Origin: Bacteroidales bacterium UBA5326
GTDB lineage: Bacteria > Bacteroidota > Bacteroidia > Bacteroidales > UBA932
Assembly: GCA_002408205.1 (NCBI GenBank)
Contig: DHQY01000013.1
Coordinates: forward strand, 65,053-129,052
Reading direction: 5' to 3'
DNA length: 64,000 nucleotides
A program made the position numbers and the translations under genes. Shown here piece after piece: positions 56,792 through 64,000 of the stretch (position 1 is its first letter; each line of letters opens with the position of its first letter). The notes under the pieces were generated by a model. It saw only the letters and a program-made list of their open reading frames with translations. It was not told where the DNA came from and ran no database searches.

Positions 56792-57445
56792 TTATACATT
56801 TCCCTGCCATTCTTCCTGAAATTCAACAAGGAACTGCTCCATGTATTTATGTCTGTGCTCCGCCATGGACCTTCCGGTTTGTGTATTCATCATATCTTTG
56901 AGCAAGAGTAGTTTTTCGTAAAAATGATTGACAGTGGGAGACGTACTGTTTATGTATTCCTCCTTTGTCCTGTGAACTACCGGCATGATATGAGGGTTGA
57001 ACAGTTCCCTCCCTTTGTATCCCCCGTAATTGAATGCCCGGGCAATCCCTATGGCACCCATTGCATCCAACCGGTCTGCATCCTGGACAACAGCCAGCTC
57101 GGTGGATCTGAATGCCTGCGTGTGGCTGACACCTTTGAAAGAAATGTTCGCTACGATTTTTTCTACGTGCGCTATAACCTCTTCTTCAACCCCGAGTGAA
57201 GCAAGGAACTCCCTCGCCTTTCGGGGCCCAACGGTTTCATCGCCTCCGTTAAATTTTGGGTCCGCAATATCGTGAAGCAACGAGCCAAGTCCAACAATAA
57301 AAAGATCTGCCGGTTCACTCCGGGCTATCTGTATTGCTAACTGCCACACCCTAAAGATATGCCACCAGTCATGCCCGCCTTCTGCCCCGGATAAGGTGTC
57401 TTTGACAAAACGCACAGTATGTTGAAGAACAGCATTTCGCTCCAT
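56792..57445 (-). CDS. HD-domain phosphohydrolase
   Basis: This is a protein of about 217 residues with the HD motif pieces in order: GHDWWHIFRVW (first His), SLLHDIADPKF (HD pair), and VQDADRLDAMGAIGIARAF (last Asp). It is of the YfbR/YedJ-like group, cytosolic, acting on a nucleotide or small phosphate ester. The ATG at 57445 was chosen over one 49 codons upstream, which would lie inside the next gene. Confidence 0.87.
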   Translation of the reverse strand: MERNAVLQHTVRFVKDTLSGAEGGHDWWHIFRVWQLAIQIARSEPADLFIVGLGSLLHDIADPKFNGGDETVGPRKAREFLASLGVEEEVIAHVEKIVANISFKGVSHTQAFRSTELAVVQDADRLDAMGAIGIARAFNYGGYKGRELFNPHIMPVVHRTKEEYINSTSPTVNHFYEKLLLLKDMMNTQTGRSMAEHRHKYMEQFLVEFQEEWQGNV

Positions 57446-57446
57446 A

Positions 57447-57833
57447 TCAGATCCACTTTTCAAATGTTCGTTCTTCTGCTGATATTTCCCTGATTGTTCC
57501 GGGTAACCCTGAAATATTAAAATATCTGACCGGTTTCCCGGTTTTTGAAAACATTTGTATTTCGGCCAGGACCCCATCGCTGATCTCCCCATACACCCAC
57601 AGTTCGTCGCATCTGTACAGGAGGTTGTTGTTCCCGTTCCTTACCAGGTCTCTGTCAACCAGTTCATACAGAAAATAACCGAACAGATTAAATGGATTCA
57701 CGGGGACTACTCCCTGCTGGAATGCATGTTGGCAAATCAACATTCTCTGATGAAAATTTTTGCAGGACTGAGCCGTGAAAACCACTTTCTTTTCCTGCTG
57801 CAGGCTTAAGGCAATGTGTTTTGATTCTTTCAT
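57447..57833 (-). CDS. Nucleoside 2-deoxyribosyltransferase-like small protein (DUF4406-like)
   Basis: This is a 128-residue protein. Segments HQRMLICQHAFQQGVVPVNP and LLYRCDELWVYGEISDGVLA, with EIQMFSKTGKPVRYF, follow the pattern of small Rossmann-like proteins of the nucleoside deoxyribosyltransferase fold. The family is not certain. It ends 2 bp before the HD-domain gene start, so they are co-translated. Confidence 0.6.
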   Translation of the reverse strand: MKESKHIALSLQQEKKVVFTAQSCKNFHQRMLICQHAFQQGVVPVNPFNLFGYFLYELVDRDLVRNGNNNLLYRCDELWVYGEISDGVLAEIQMFSKTGKPVRYFNISGLPGTIREISAEERTFEKWI

Positions 57834-57878
57834 TCTTCTTGGTGATAAAAATTGTGTGATATCAAGTTAAGGGAAAAC

Positions 57879-60491
57879 TCAATTGGAGAACCAGTAATTG
57901 AGCTTAATCATAAAAACGTTGCCGGGGAAGACATCTCCCATAAGTTTGTAACCCTCTCCAAAAGAGAAAGATCCGCCTGCATCGTATCCGGTCCTGTCCT
58001 GGGACCATACAAAATATAAGGTAGAACCCGGCCTGTACTCCCAGCGCAACACCAGGTTGCTGCGGAATTGCTGATAATTGAATCCCGGATTGTCAATTTT
58101 CAGATCAAATGTTCCGTCTCCGTCGCTATCCAGCATATAGTTCTTCCCGTTACGCTCAAAAGGAACTTTCCTGAACCGATTTTCATACGTATCATCCATG
58201 GGACGGGTAATCTCTTTTAAATGAGTATAATCCCCAATAGATACAAAGGGACTGCCATAGTACTGAACAGTCAGTTCCGGCGTGATGGCCCAGTCAACAC
58301 GCAGAGTCAAACCCAGGTTACGGTTGTCTACCGTTCCCAGCAGCCATGCCGGGGACGTGGTCAGGCGGGAGAACCGTCCAATATATTGCAGCTCATCCAA
58401 ATTCCTTTCGTAAACCGCCTTACATGATAAGAGCAAATTCGAAAAAGGCCGGTAACTCATTTCGGGCGCTAAATAGAAAAATTTTGAATTTCCGGTAAGT
58501 GCATGATAGTATGCGGCGTATACACCAAAATTCATTTTTTTTGAATGGTCGGAATAAACACCTGCTTCATATTGTAAGTAATCGGGGACTTTCATAGCCA
58601 TTCCCCCGCGAAGCAATTTTTCATCCACTATTCTGAATTTGTATTGTGCTTCCAGAAAGACAGACCAATGGTTGCGCAATTCAAAATCTGAATCGAGCTC
58701 AAAACCTGAATAAAGGCCTCTTCCCTGAAAATTCCATGCATTTTCCTGCGACAGGGTAATGTCGTAATTTTTGAAAATCCACTGGTTATCTTTCTCCACA
58801 TACGCTACATTGGTGCTGTTCTTTATATTATTTGACAGTTTCATGAAGCCCAGGTCATTGAACTCCAGGCCGGGGGTACGAATCACAGCTACTTCACTAT
58901 AGCGCCAATGGCCCTTGCTCCACCGTCCTATCCTGAAAAACGCGCCCAGACCGCTCATTCGTGTGCTTGTGGTATCGTATGGCAACCCGCTTCCGGGCCT
59001 TTGGTAATACCTCGCCGGAGCGGTTTGCAGCCTCCGGATAGCTTCTTCGTCTCCGCCAATATGGGTACCGAGGGCCTTGAATTCCATGAAATACTTTCGG
59101 TCTGCCCAAAATTTTGTAAAATCGAGGCCGAGGCTCAATGCATCCCTCCCGAGGAAGTCCAGGTGTTCATCACGGATGGCCCGGTGCGTATGAGTGATCA
59201 TTCCGCCCAGAATAGTGTTTCCCCGGTCAAAATCTTTCTGGAAACGGCCTATAAGGTAATTGGTCAACGGCTCCACCGTTTGCACGGAATCTATGCCATT
59301 CTCATATATTTGCGCATTGGCCTTAAGGGTTACCGCCTCGAGTATTCCCACGGAAAGGCCGCCGGCGGTTCTTCCCGAGATTTTCGCCGCACCGCCTATG
59401 GTGGTGAATTCGGGCATTTTCATCATCGCAGCCCCGGGATTATAAGAAGGTGTATGCCCTATCCGACGGGAATAAAAAAGCTCGTCCCCGTCAAAATCAA
59501 ACGTGAAGATGTTCTTGCCCTCGATAAAAAACGGCCGCTTCTCCTCAAAATATGTCTCAAAGGCTGTAAGGTTCATCTGGGAAGGATCGGCCTCGACCTG
59601 CCCGAAATCGGGATTTATGGTGGCATCCAGAGTGAAATTGTTCGACAGGCCGACCTTGGCATCCAATCCGGCCCTGGCTCCAAGGCTTACCCCTTTGGCA
59701 TAAGGATTTCCCTGAATCTTTTTATTGGTGATGACACTGCCCGAAATATAGGGAGCCAGTTCCATCCGGCGGTTTTTTGGTAATTCCTTAAGGCCGTGTA
59801 ACTCACCAAAAGTATATACGCCGCCTGTCCCGTCGTTAGCCATTAACTTCCAGTGACTTTCTTCCTGCAAACGGTTGACATACCTCCATGAATTGAACCC
59901 CCAGATCTGATCACAGGAAGGGCTGTAACGCAATTGGCTCAGGGGAATTCTGAACTCTGCCGTCCAGGCGTTTTCTTCATACGCCACTTTCACATACCAT
60001 ACGGCATTCCAATTTAAATCCGTGTTATCATCGGAGAGCCATATATCCATTTTCTGTCCGGCCGCTGTTACAACAAACTCAAAGGCTGTCCGGCGGTCAT
60101 AATAACTGTCCAGTTGTACGCCCACCATATCGCCCAAATAATTATCCCTGCGTCCCAGCCGTTTTGTAATTTTTGCCATATCGTCATACGACCTGATAGC
60201 AACATACAGATTTTTATTATCATACAAAACTTTTATTTCGGTTTTATAAGACGGTGCCGTATTATATACCGGAACATATTGTTTGTAATCGGTTTGCCAC
60301 TCGCCCGCACCCCAACAGGCATCCTCCAGCCTGCCGTCAATAAGAGGCGCGTTCTCTGTTCGCAATGCCTTATAAACTCTTTTTTGAACGGTGTCTCCCT
60401 GAAAAAGCCGCCCGGCAGAATATGCAGCATAAGGAAAGAGAACTGCCGTGAGCAGAAACAGGATTGGCAGTATATATAATTTCCTGTTCAA
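57879..60491 (-). CDS. DUF5916 outer-membrane protein with CBM9-like domain
   Basis: This is an 870-residue protein with a signal peptide (about 1-25). The N-terminal domain (about 45-215) resembles carbohydrate-binding family 9 (NAPLIDGRLEDACWGAGEW, NLYVAIRSYDDM). The remainder is the DUF5916 region, long beta strands ending in MIKLNYWFSN, an aromatic-terminated outer-membrane barrel signature. Function unknown; the family is common in Bacteroidota and often near peptidases. It is monocistronic, with a hairpin upstream. Confidence 0.82.
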   Translation of the reverse strand: MNRKLYILPILFLLTAVLFPYAAYSAGRLFQGDTVQKRVYKALRTENAPLIDGRLEDACWGAGEWQTDYKQYVPVYNTAPSYKTEIKVLYDNKNLYVAIRSYDDMAKITKRLGRRDNYLGDMVGVQLDSYYDRRTAFEFVVTAAGQKMDIWLSDDNTDLNWNAVWYVKVAYEENAWTAEFRIPLSQLRYSPSCDQIWGFNSWRYVNRLQEESHWKLMANDGTGGVYTFGELHGLKELPKNRRMELAPYISGSVITNKKIQGNPYAKGVSLGARAGLDAKVGLSNNFTLDATINPDFGQVEADPSQMNLTAFETYFEEKRPFFIEGKNIFTFDFDGDELFYSRRIGHTPSYNPGAAMMKMPEFTTIGGAAKISGRTAGGLSVGILEAVTLKANAQIYENGIDSVQTVEPLTNYLIGRFQKDFDRGNTILGGMITHTHRAIRDEHLDFLGRDALSLGLDFTKFWADRKYFMEFKALGTHIGGDEEAIRRLQTAPARYYQRPGSGLPYDTTSTRMSGLGAFFRIGRWSKGHWRYSEVAVIRTPGLEFNDLGFMKLSNNIKNSTNVAYVEKDNQWIFKNYDITLSQENAWNFQGRGLYSGFELDSDFELRNHWSVFLEAQYKFRIVDEKLLRGGMAMKVPDYLQYEAGVYSDHSKKMNFGVYAAYYHALTGNSKFFYLAPEMSYRPFSNLLLSCKAVYERNLDELQYIGRFSRLTTSPAWLLGTVDNRNLGLTLRVDWAITPELTVQYYGSPFVSIGDYTHLKEITRPMDDTYENRFRKVPFERNGKNYMLDSDGDGTFDLKIDNPGFNYQQFRSNLVLRWEYRPGSTLYFVWSQDRTGYDAGGSFSFGEGYKLMGDVFPGNVFMIKLNYWFSN

Positions 60492-60563
60492 ATTACTGAG
60501 ATCTTTACTACTAAGTTATATATATATATTTTATACCGGAAATATATTGTCCGTTAAAATTCA

Positions 60564-60599
60564 CTGCCCTGCCCAAACACATTTGTTTGAGCAGGGCAG
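60564..60599 (-). terminator. Strong hairpin between the ExbB-like gene and the DUF5916 gene
   Basis: CTGCCCTGC (60564-60572) pairs with GCAGGGCAG (60591-60599), extended by CAAAC/GTTTG inside. On the minus strand it lies 57 bp after the ExbB-like stop and is followed by TGAATTTTAACG, a weak U-tract. It can serve as terminator for that gene or as attenuator for DUF5916. Confidence 0.55.
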
Positions 60600-60656
60600 C
60601 AACGGATATCCAATAATCCGGACAAGCCCCTGAATCACGCACAAAACGCTTTGGCA

Positions 60657-60968
60657 TCAAATCCTGGGCTTGTGGATAATGCGGATGATGAGCGACGCTA
60701 CATAGATGAGTCCGCCGTAAATAATGGGGATCAATCCCACTTTTATTCCACCTGCCATGACACTCATTGAAACATCTCCTGCCTGCTGTATGGCATCGCA
60801 TACCTGGGAAAAGCCCAGGAGCGTGGACAGGATGCCGGTGATCAACGCCAGCAGACCAATTTCTTTAGTCCAGGCAGGAGCTTTCCAGGCTGCAATGATT
60901 AAAAATACCAACTCAATTGTCAAAAGTCCCATAAAAAGAGGACCACCACTAATGAATAATTCTAACAT
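60657..60968 (-). CDS. Short MotA/TolQ/ExbB-like membrane protein
   Basis: This is a 103-residue protein with three hydrophobic helices (LFMGLLTIELVFLIIAAW, LLALITGILSTLLGFSQVCD, GLIPIIYGGLIYVASLIIRI). The spacing of the last two helices and G/P residues recalls the pore helices of ExbB/TolQ/MotA proteins, but it is half their length and no ExbD partner is present. It is divergent from the LytTR regulator at 61119, with 150 bp between the starts, a pairing I think is conserved in Bacteroidota. Confidence 0.65.
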   Translation of the reverse strand: MLELFISGGPLFMGLLTIELVFLIIAAWKAPAWTKEIGLLALITGILSTLLGFSQVCDAIQQAGDVSMSVMAGGIKVGLIPIIYGGLIYVASLIIRIIHKPRI

Positions 60969-61118
60969 AATCTTTTGTTTTAGTTGTTATCACAAAAGTA
61001 CATTGGCATCACAGGTTATCAAAGGTCAAAACCGTTCCGCAAGGTGCAAAATCCGTCTGTCGGCTTTCAAGTACCGGCAACATGCATAATAATTTTCACG
61101 GATTGCCTATTTTTGAAC

Positions 61119-61823
61119 ATGAGAAAGTATTTCAACATTGGGTACTGGCTGGTGGTTGTGCTGTTGATGAGCCTTATTTTTTCGAGTGTCGTGGACGGGT
61201 ATTCCAAAGCCCTGCTGCTGGCTGTAATGTTCCTGCCCGGAGCCTTGCTCGCCAAATACCTGATGAGGGACCTTTCCTTTACAAACCGGCGCAAAGGCAT
61301 CCTGCACTGTATCTGCCTGGCTGTCTCCACCCTCCTTACAGAGTACCTGTGTATCATTTTTACCAGCTGGTACCTGTTCAAACTCTATCCGGGAAATCTG
61401 CCCGACCTTATCTTCAATCCGGTTCTCATTTGGATTCTTCTGGCGGCCTTTATCGCGCTGGAACGCATTATTGAATATTACCTGATAAAGACCGTGCCGC
61501 CCGACGAATACATCACATTCATCTCCGAACGGAAAAAAGTTTCCGTTCGGACAGATTCCATATTGCTGGTAGAATCGAGGGATTCAGAAGTTCTTATCCG
61601 GATGGCAGATCAAACAGCATACCGTACCAAAATGAAAATCTCGCAATGGGAATCGGTGCTGGACGACCGGTTTATCAGGGTACACCGTTCTTACCTGATT
61701 AACGTGAACCACATTGAACACACCACAGCCAGCCAGGTGACCGTAGGCAGTTTCACGATAGAAGTTTCCAGAAAGTACAGGGACACTTTCCGGCGGTCAG
61801 TACAACCGCCTCAAAATTGCTGA
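61119..61823 (+). CDS. Membrane-anchored LytTR DNA-binding regulator
   Basis: This is a protein of about 234 residues with four membrane helices (about 8-125) and a C-terminal LytTR domain (about 140-230): SILLVESRDSEVLIRMADQT, and RFIRVHRSYLINVNHIEH, the family signature. It has no receiver or kinase, so it probably senses an envelope signal directly. The ATG at 61119 gives a normal first helix; the longer upstream frame was rejected. It is divergent from the ExbB-like gene, a likely target or partner. Confidence 0.85.
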   Translation: MRKYFNIGYWLVVVLLMSLIFSSVVDGYSKALLLAVMFLPGALLAKYLMRDLSFTNRRKGILHCICLAVSTLLTEYLCIIFTSWYLFKLYPGNLPDLIFNPVLIWILLAAFIALERIIEYYLIKTVPPDEYITFISERKKVSVRTDSILLVESRDSEVLIRMADQTAYRTKMKISQWESVLDDRFIRVHRSYLINVNHIEHTTASQVTVGSFTIEVSRKYRDTFRRSVQPPQNC

Positions 61824-61881
61824 TGCAACCGGGCAATTCCTTAGCTTGCAAAGCATTTCTTTAACACGGTGAAGAACTGAC

Positions 61882-61978
61882 GCAAGATATTTAGAAAGGG
61901 TAACGCCTCCCATTGGCTGACGCCAATGGGTCCTTCCCTCCGCGGGCGCGAGGTTTCTCTTTTTCTAAATATCTTGTG
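61882..61978 (-). repeat. Palindromic repeat module A with compensatory arm changes (61.9 kb)
   Basis: The outer arms read CAAGATATTTAG and CTAAATATCTTG. They differ from CAAGCTATTCAG/CTGAATAGCTTG elsewhere, but changed together so pairing is kept. The core is invariant (reverse complement). The inner stem is CCCATTGGC/GCCAATGGG with loop TGA. It lies 58 bp beyond the LytTR gene. From 61979 to 62070 no gene is seen. Confidence 0.85.
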
Positions 61979-62070
61979 AGGTTATTCGTTTGTGTTGTGC
62001 AGGTTTTAGTTTGGATTGTGGGAGTTTTGGATTGGTGCCGGCTGAAAGGATGCTGGCCAAATTAAGGAAA

Positions 62071-62177
62071 GGCAAACCCGGATTACCGCGCAACGCCAAA
62101 TTTGCGGAATTTAAACACCAGTATATCAAGTGTTTGAAAATCACAAAATTTCTCATGCGCGGTACTCCGGGTTTGCC
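62071..62177 (+). repeat. Palindrome-ended repeat module D (copy 1)
   Basis: This 107-bp unit has 22-bp terminal inverted repeats with one mismatch: GGCAAACCCGGATTACCG at the left and CGGTACTCCGGGTTTGCC at the right. The AT-rich interior holds TTTAAACACCAGTATATCAA. It ends 6 bp before the serine hydrolase stop codon, so it may shape the 3' end of that mRNA. Confidence 0.8.
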
Positions 62178-62183
62178 TCCTCT

Positions 62184-63509
62184 TTATTCAGGCAACAACC
62201 TGTATGCTTTGCTTAAAAACAAAGGATATGTGGGCTCGTGTTTAAACATGTTCAAATAATACAGAACAATCAGGTCATTATCCGGATCTATCATGTATTC
62301 CGTGCCCAGCATGCCTCCCCAGGCATAAGCACTATTTGAAACCTCCGGAACGGGCTTTTTCAGTTCATTATATAATTCAAAGCCGAGGCCGAATCGGAAG
62401 CCCGCTCCCCCGGAGTTCACTTCAGGCAACCTGTTGACCGTGGTCATAGCCTCTACCGTCTCGGCTTTTAAAACCTGTCGGCCGTTGAAAGTGCCTTTGT
62501 TAAGCATCATCTGGCAAAACCGGGCGTAATCCTCAATGGGACCGTTCAGCCCTATGGCTCCTTCACAGTATGACTGATCGGAGCAAATTGTTCCCAGGGC
62601 AAACATGTTCATCATTGTGGCAGGCTCCAGCTTTCCGTCAACAGAGTTGTACGGCTTAACAAAGCGTTCCAGCATATCAGGCGCATAAAACCAGTCGGTA
62701 TGCTCCATTCCCAGAGGCTCAAGGATGGTTTCTTTAACATATTCGCGCAGGGGTTTGCCCGAAATGCGCTCTATCATATAGGCCAGCATGTTGGTGCTCA
62801 CATGGTAATTCCACTCGGTTCCCGGATCAAATCCCAGTGGGTATTTAGCCAGATCCAGCATAGCCTCTTCCAGGGTCTTGAAGCTGCTTTCCCCCACATA
62901 ATAGCTGTGCTGCCCGCAGGGAGCTGCTGAATTATCGGCTGCGCCGGATGCGGCCTTTGCTGCCTCGGCCCCGCGGATTTCACCCACCAGCCCTGCTCCG
63001 AGCCCCGAACTGTGCGACATTAAATGCGCAAATGTCATTGTCGCGGCCACCGGACGGGTTTCGAACGTGCCATCGGAATTGACTTTTGTCACCACCTGGT
63101 CCGGAATTCCCGGAAAATACTTTGACACCGGGTCATCAACTGCCACCAGTCCCTTCTCCACCAATGTCATAAACGCAGCGGTGATAATAGCTTTTGTCTG
63201 TGAAAACAGCACATAGTAATCTGCTGTTGTGGCGGGAATCCGGTTCTCTACGTCTTTCCATCCAAAGGCTTTATGATAGATCACGTTCCCTTCTTTAGCC
63301 ACAAAGGCCGTAACACAACTGACTTTGCTATCGTCAACAAACGACTGTAACAGCGAATCCACGCTTTTCATTTTTACCGAATCAATTCCCAACCGGGTCA
63401 GGTCCGGGGTGTGGTTAAAATTTTGCGGCAATTTTTCCTTTGCAGGGCCGCTACATTGCCAGGCAATCATGGCCGGCAACAGAATTAACAGTGCGATGTT
63501 CTTTTTCAT
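62184..63509 (-). CDS. Serine hydrolase lipoprotein, class C beta-lactamase-like
   Basis: This is a 441-residue lipoprotein (lipobox AWQCSGPA). The catalytic SxxK is in VLFSQTKAIITA, a tyrosine lies in WNYHVSTNML, and the third motif reads AWGGMLGTEY with Trp in place of the usual His/Lys. The family is EstB/class C-like esterases, D-aminopeptidases and beta-lactamases. The gene is bracketed by A-D on the 3' side and D-A on the 5' side, as the aldehyde dehydrogenase gene is bracketed by A/B/C clusters. Confidence 0.85.
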   Translation of the reverse strand: MKKNIALLILLPAMIAWQCSGPAKEKLPQNFNHTPDLTRLGIDSVKMKSVDSLLQSFVDDSKVSCVTAFVAKEGNVIYHKAFGWKDVENRIPATTADYYVLFSQTKAIITAAFMTLVEKGLVAVDDPVSKYFPGIPDQVVTKVNSDGTFETRPVAATMTFAHLMSHSSGLGAGLVGEIRGAEAAKAASGAADNSAAPCGQHSYYVGESSFKTLEEAMLDLAKYPLGFDPGTEWNYHVSTNMLAYMIERISGKPLREYVKETILEPLGMEHTDWFYAPDMLERFVKPYNSVDGKLEPATMMNMFALGTICSDQSYCEGAIGLNGPIEDYARFCQMMLNKGTFNGRQVLKAETVEAMTTVNRLPEVNSGGAGFRFGLGFELYNELKKPVPEVSNSAYAWGGMLGTEYMIDPDNDLIVLYYLNMFKHEPTYPLFLSKAYRLLPE

Positions 63510-63663
63510 AAATATTCAGGCAATTATTCAGGTAATTATTCAGGTTATAGGGGCACTAAGTTAAGATTTTATGCCGAGATAACAGTAGGTTACGCTGCGG
63601 CTCTTCTATTGTGAGGAAATGGGAAATTGCGGAGTTTCTGAGGCAAAACCCGTGTTTCGCGCA

Positions 63664-63771
63664 GGGTAAACCCGGATTACCGCGCAGCGCTCAATTTGCA
63701 AATTTTAAACACCTGCATATCAATTACTTGAAAATTCCAAAATCTTTCTTGCGCGGCACTCCGGGTTTGCC
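63664..63771 (+). repeat. Palindrome-ended repeat module D (copy 2)
   Basis: This 108-bp copy has ends GGTAAACCCGGATTACCG and GCGGCACTCCGGGTTTGCC. The interior (TTTAAACACCTGCATATCAA) aligns with copy 1 in the same orientation. It lies about 155 bp upstream of the serine hydrolase start. The stretch 63510-63663 is presumably its promoter; no clear -7/-33 pair is seen. Confidence 0.8.
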
Positions 63772-63780
63772 ACCTCTTGG

Positions 63781-63862
63781 AGGGAAACCTCGCGCCCGCG
63801 GAGGGAAGGACCCGGTTGCGCCAGCAACCGGGAGGCGTTTCCCGCACTAAATATCTTGTGGC
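63781..63862 (+). repeat. Palindromic repeat module A with a recoded inner stem (63.8 kb)
   Basis: The invariant core is kept (CTCGCGCCCGCGGAGGGA). The inner hairpin is CCCGGTTGC/GCAACCGGG where most copies have CCCATTGGC/GCCAATGGG, with both strands changed together. The right outer arm CTAAATATCTTGTGG matches the 61.9-kb copy; the left arm is missing, since module D abuts the core. Confidence 0.85.
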
Positions 63863-63908
63863 GTGCTTACAATTAAATGAAGTAAATCCGTGAGCTGCTG
63901 CTGGTCCT

Positions 63909-64000
63909 CTATTCCCTGATTCCCAGTTTGAAGTGCAGTAATTTGGGTATTTCTCCAATGTAGGGTCCGCCCCAGTCGGTCTCGTCTCCGTTAAGAACCC
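63909..64000 (-). CDS. C-terminal end of an unrecognised gene, cut by the window edge
   Basis: A minus-strand frame enters from the right edge and reads DETDWGGPYIGEIPKLLHFK, then LGIRE and a stop at 63909-63911. About 30 codons are visible, so the product cannot be named. The gene ends 46 bp from repeat module A. Confidence 0.45.
   Translation of the reverse strand, partial: VLNGDETDWGGPYIGEIPKLLHFKLGIRE

Noticed and set aside
1913..63862. Module A hairpins as integron attC sites
   Set aside because: They are hairpins with an unpaired asymmetric core, but I see no RYYYAAC/GTTRRRY core sites at the ends and no integron integrase in the window.

Overview
The window is a chromosomal segment of a Bacteroidota organism, most likely a gut- or digester-type member of the Bacteroidales. 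The evidence is a complete polysaccharide utilization locus (PUL) with a SusC/SusD pair and a hybrid two-component regulator, promoter boxes of the TAnnTTTG type, many BACON/DUF5916/fasciclin-type envelope proteins, and an arsR-arsC-arsEFG-permease operon typical of the group. The genus cannot be fixed from sequence alone.

Layout. 0-2.8 kb: an aldehyde dehydrogenase gene lies between two inverted clusters of small palindromic repeats, followed by an exact 100-bp tandem repeat. 2.9-9.8 kb: housekeeping and metabolic genes (KamA-type radical SAM enzyme, epimerase, AraC regulator, glutamine-dependent NAD synthetase, methyltransferase with a structured leader). 9.9-29.8 kb: a PUL. A hybrid two-component regulator precedes a tightly packed operon of an unknown-family lipoprotein, a six-hairpin glycosidase, two GH127-type enzymes, SusC, SusD, a fasciclin-like lipoprotein and a DUF5007-like lipoprotein, ending in a strong terminator. 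The two GH127-type enzymes point to beta-L-arabinofuranose-containing plant glycans. 29.9-31.2 kb: a BACON/LRR lipoprotein. 31.4-33.9 kb: decayed mobile-element debris (RepA-like ATPase, DUF6371, AbiE-type antitoxin with a truncated toxin, one frameshifted unknown) ending at a tRNA-Ser(UGA). 34-39.5 kb: an M61 peptidase and an arsenic resistance operon with a clear ArsR operator. 39.5-53.4 kb: AraC regulator, OmpA-type protein, an IMP dehydrogenase strikingly like the Tritrichomonas foetus enzyme, a GH43-like lipoprotein, cupin, ABC-2 exporter, a 1296-residue hybrid kinase, a serine hydrolase and a VOC protein. 53.4-54.2 kb: gene remnants cut by another palindromic repeat cluster. 54.3-61.8 kb: SDR/epimerase pair, small metabolic proteins, a DUF5916 outer-membrane protein, an ExbB-like protein and a membrane LytTR regulator. 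61.9-63.9 kb: a serine hydrolase gene again bracketed by repeats.

The most unusual content is a family of modular, palindrome-ended intergenic repeats, called A, B, C and D here. They occur in five places, in both orientations. Module A shows paired (compensatory) base changes in both its outer and inner stems, so a folded hairpin, in RNA or single-stranded DNA, appears to be maintained. Modules are combined in a fixed order (A-B-B-C-A or A-D), sit next to broken genes, and twice bracket a single intact gene. No transposase for them is encoded in the window.
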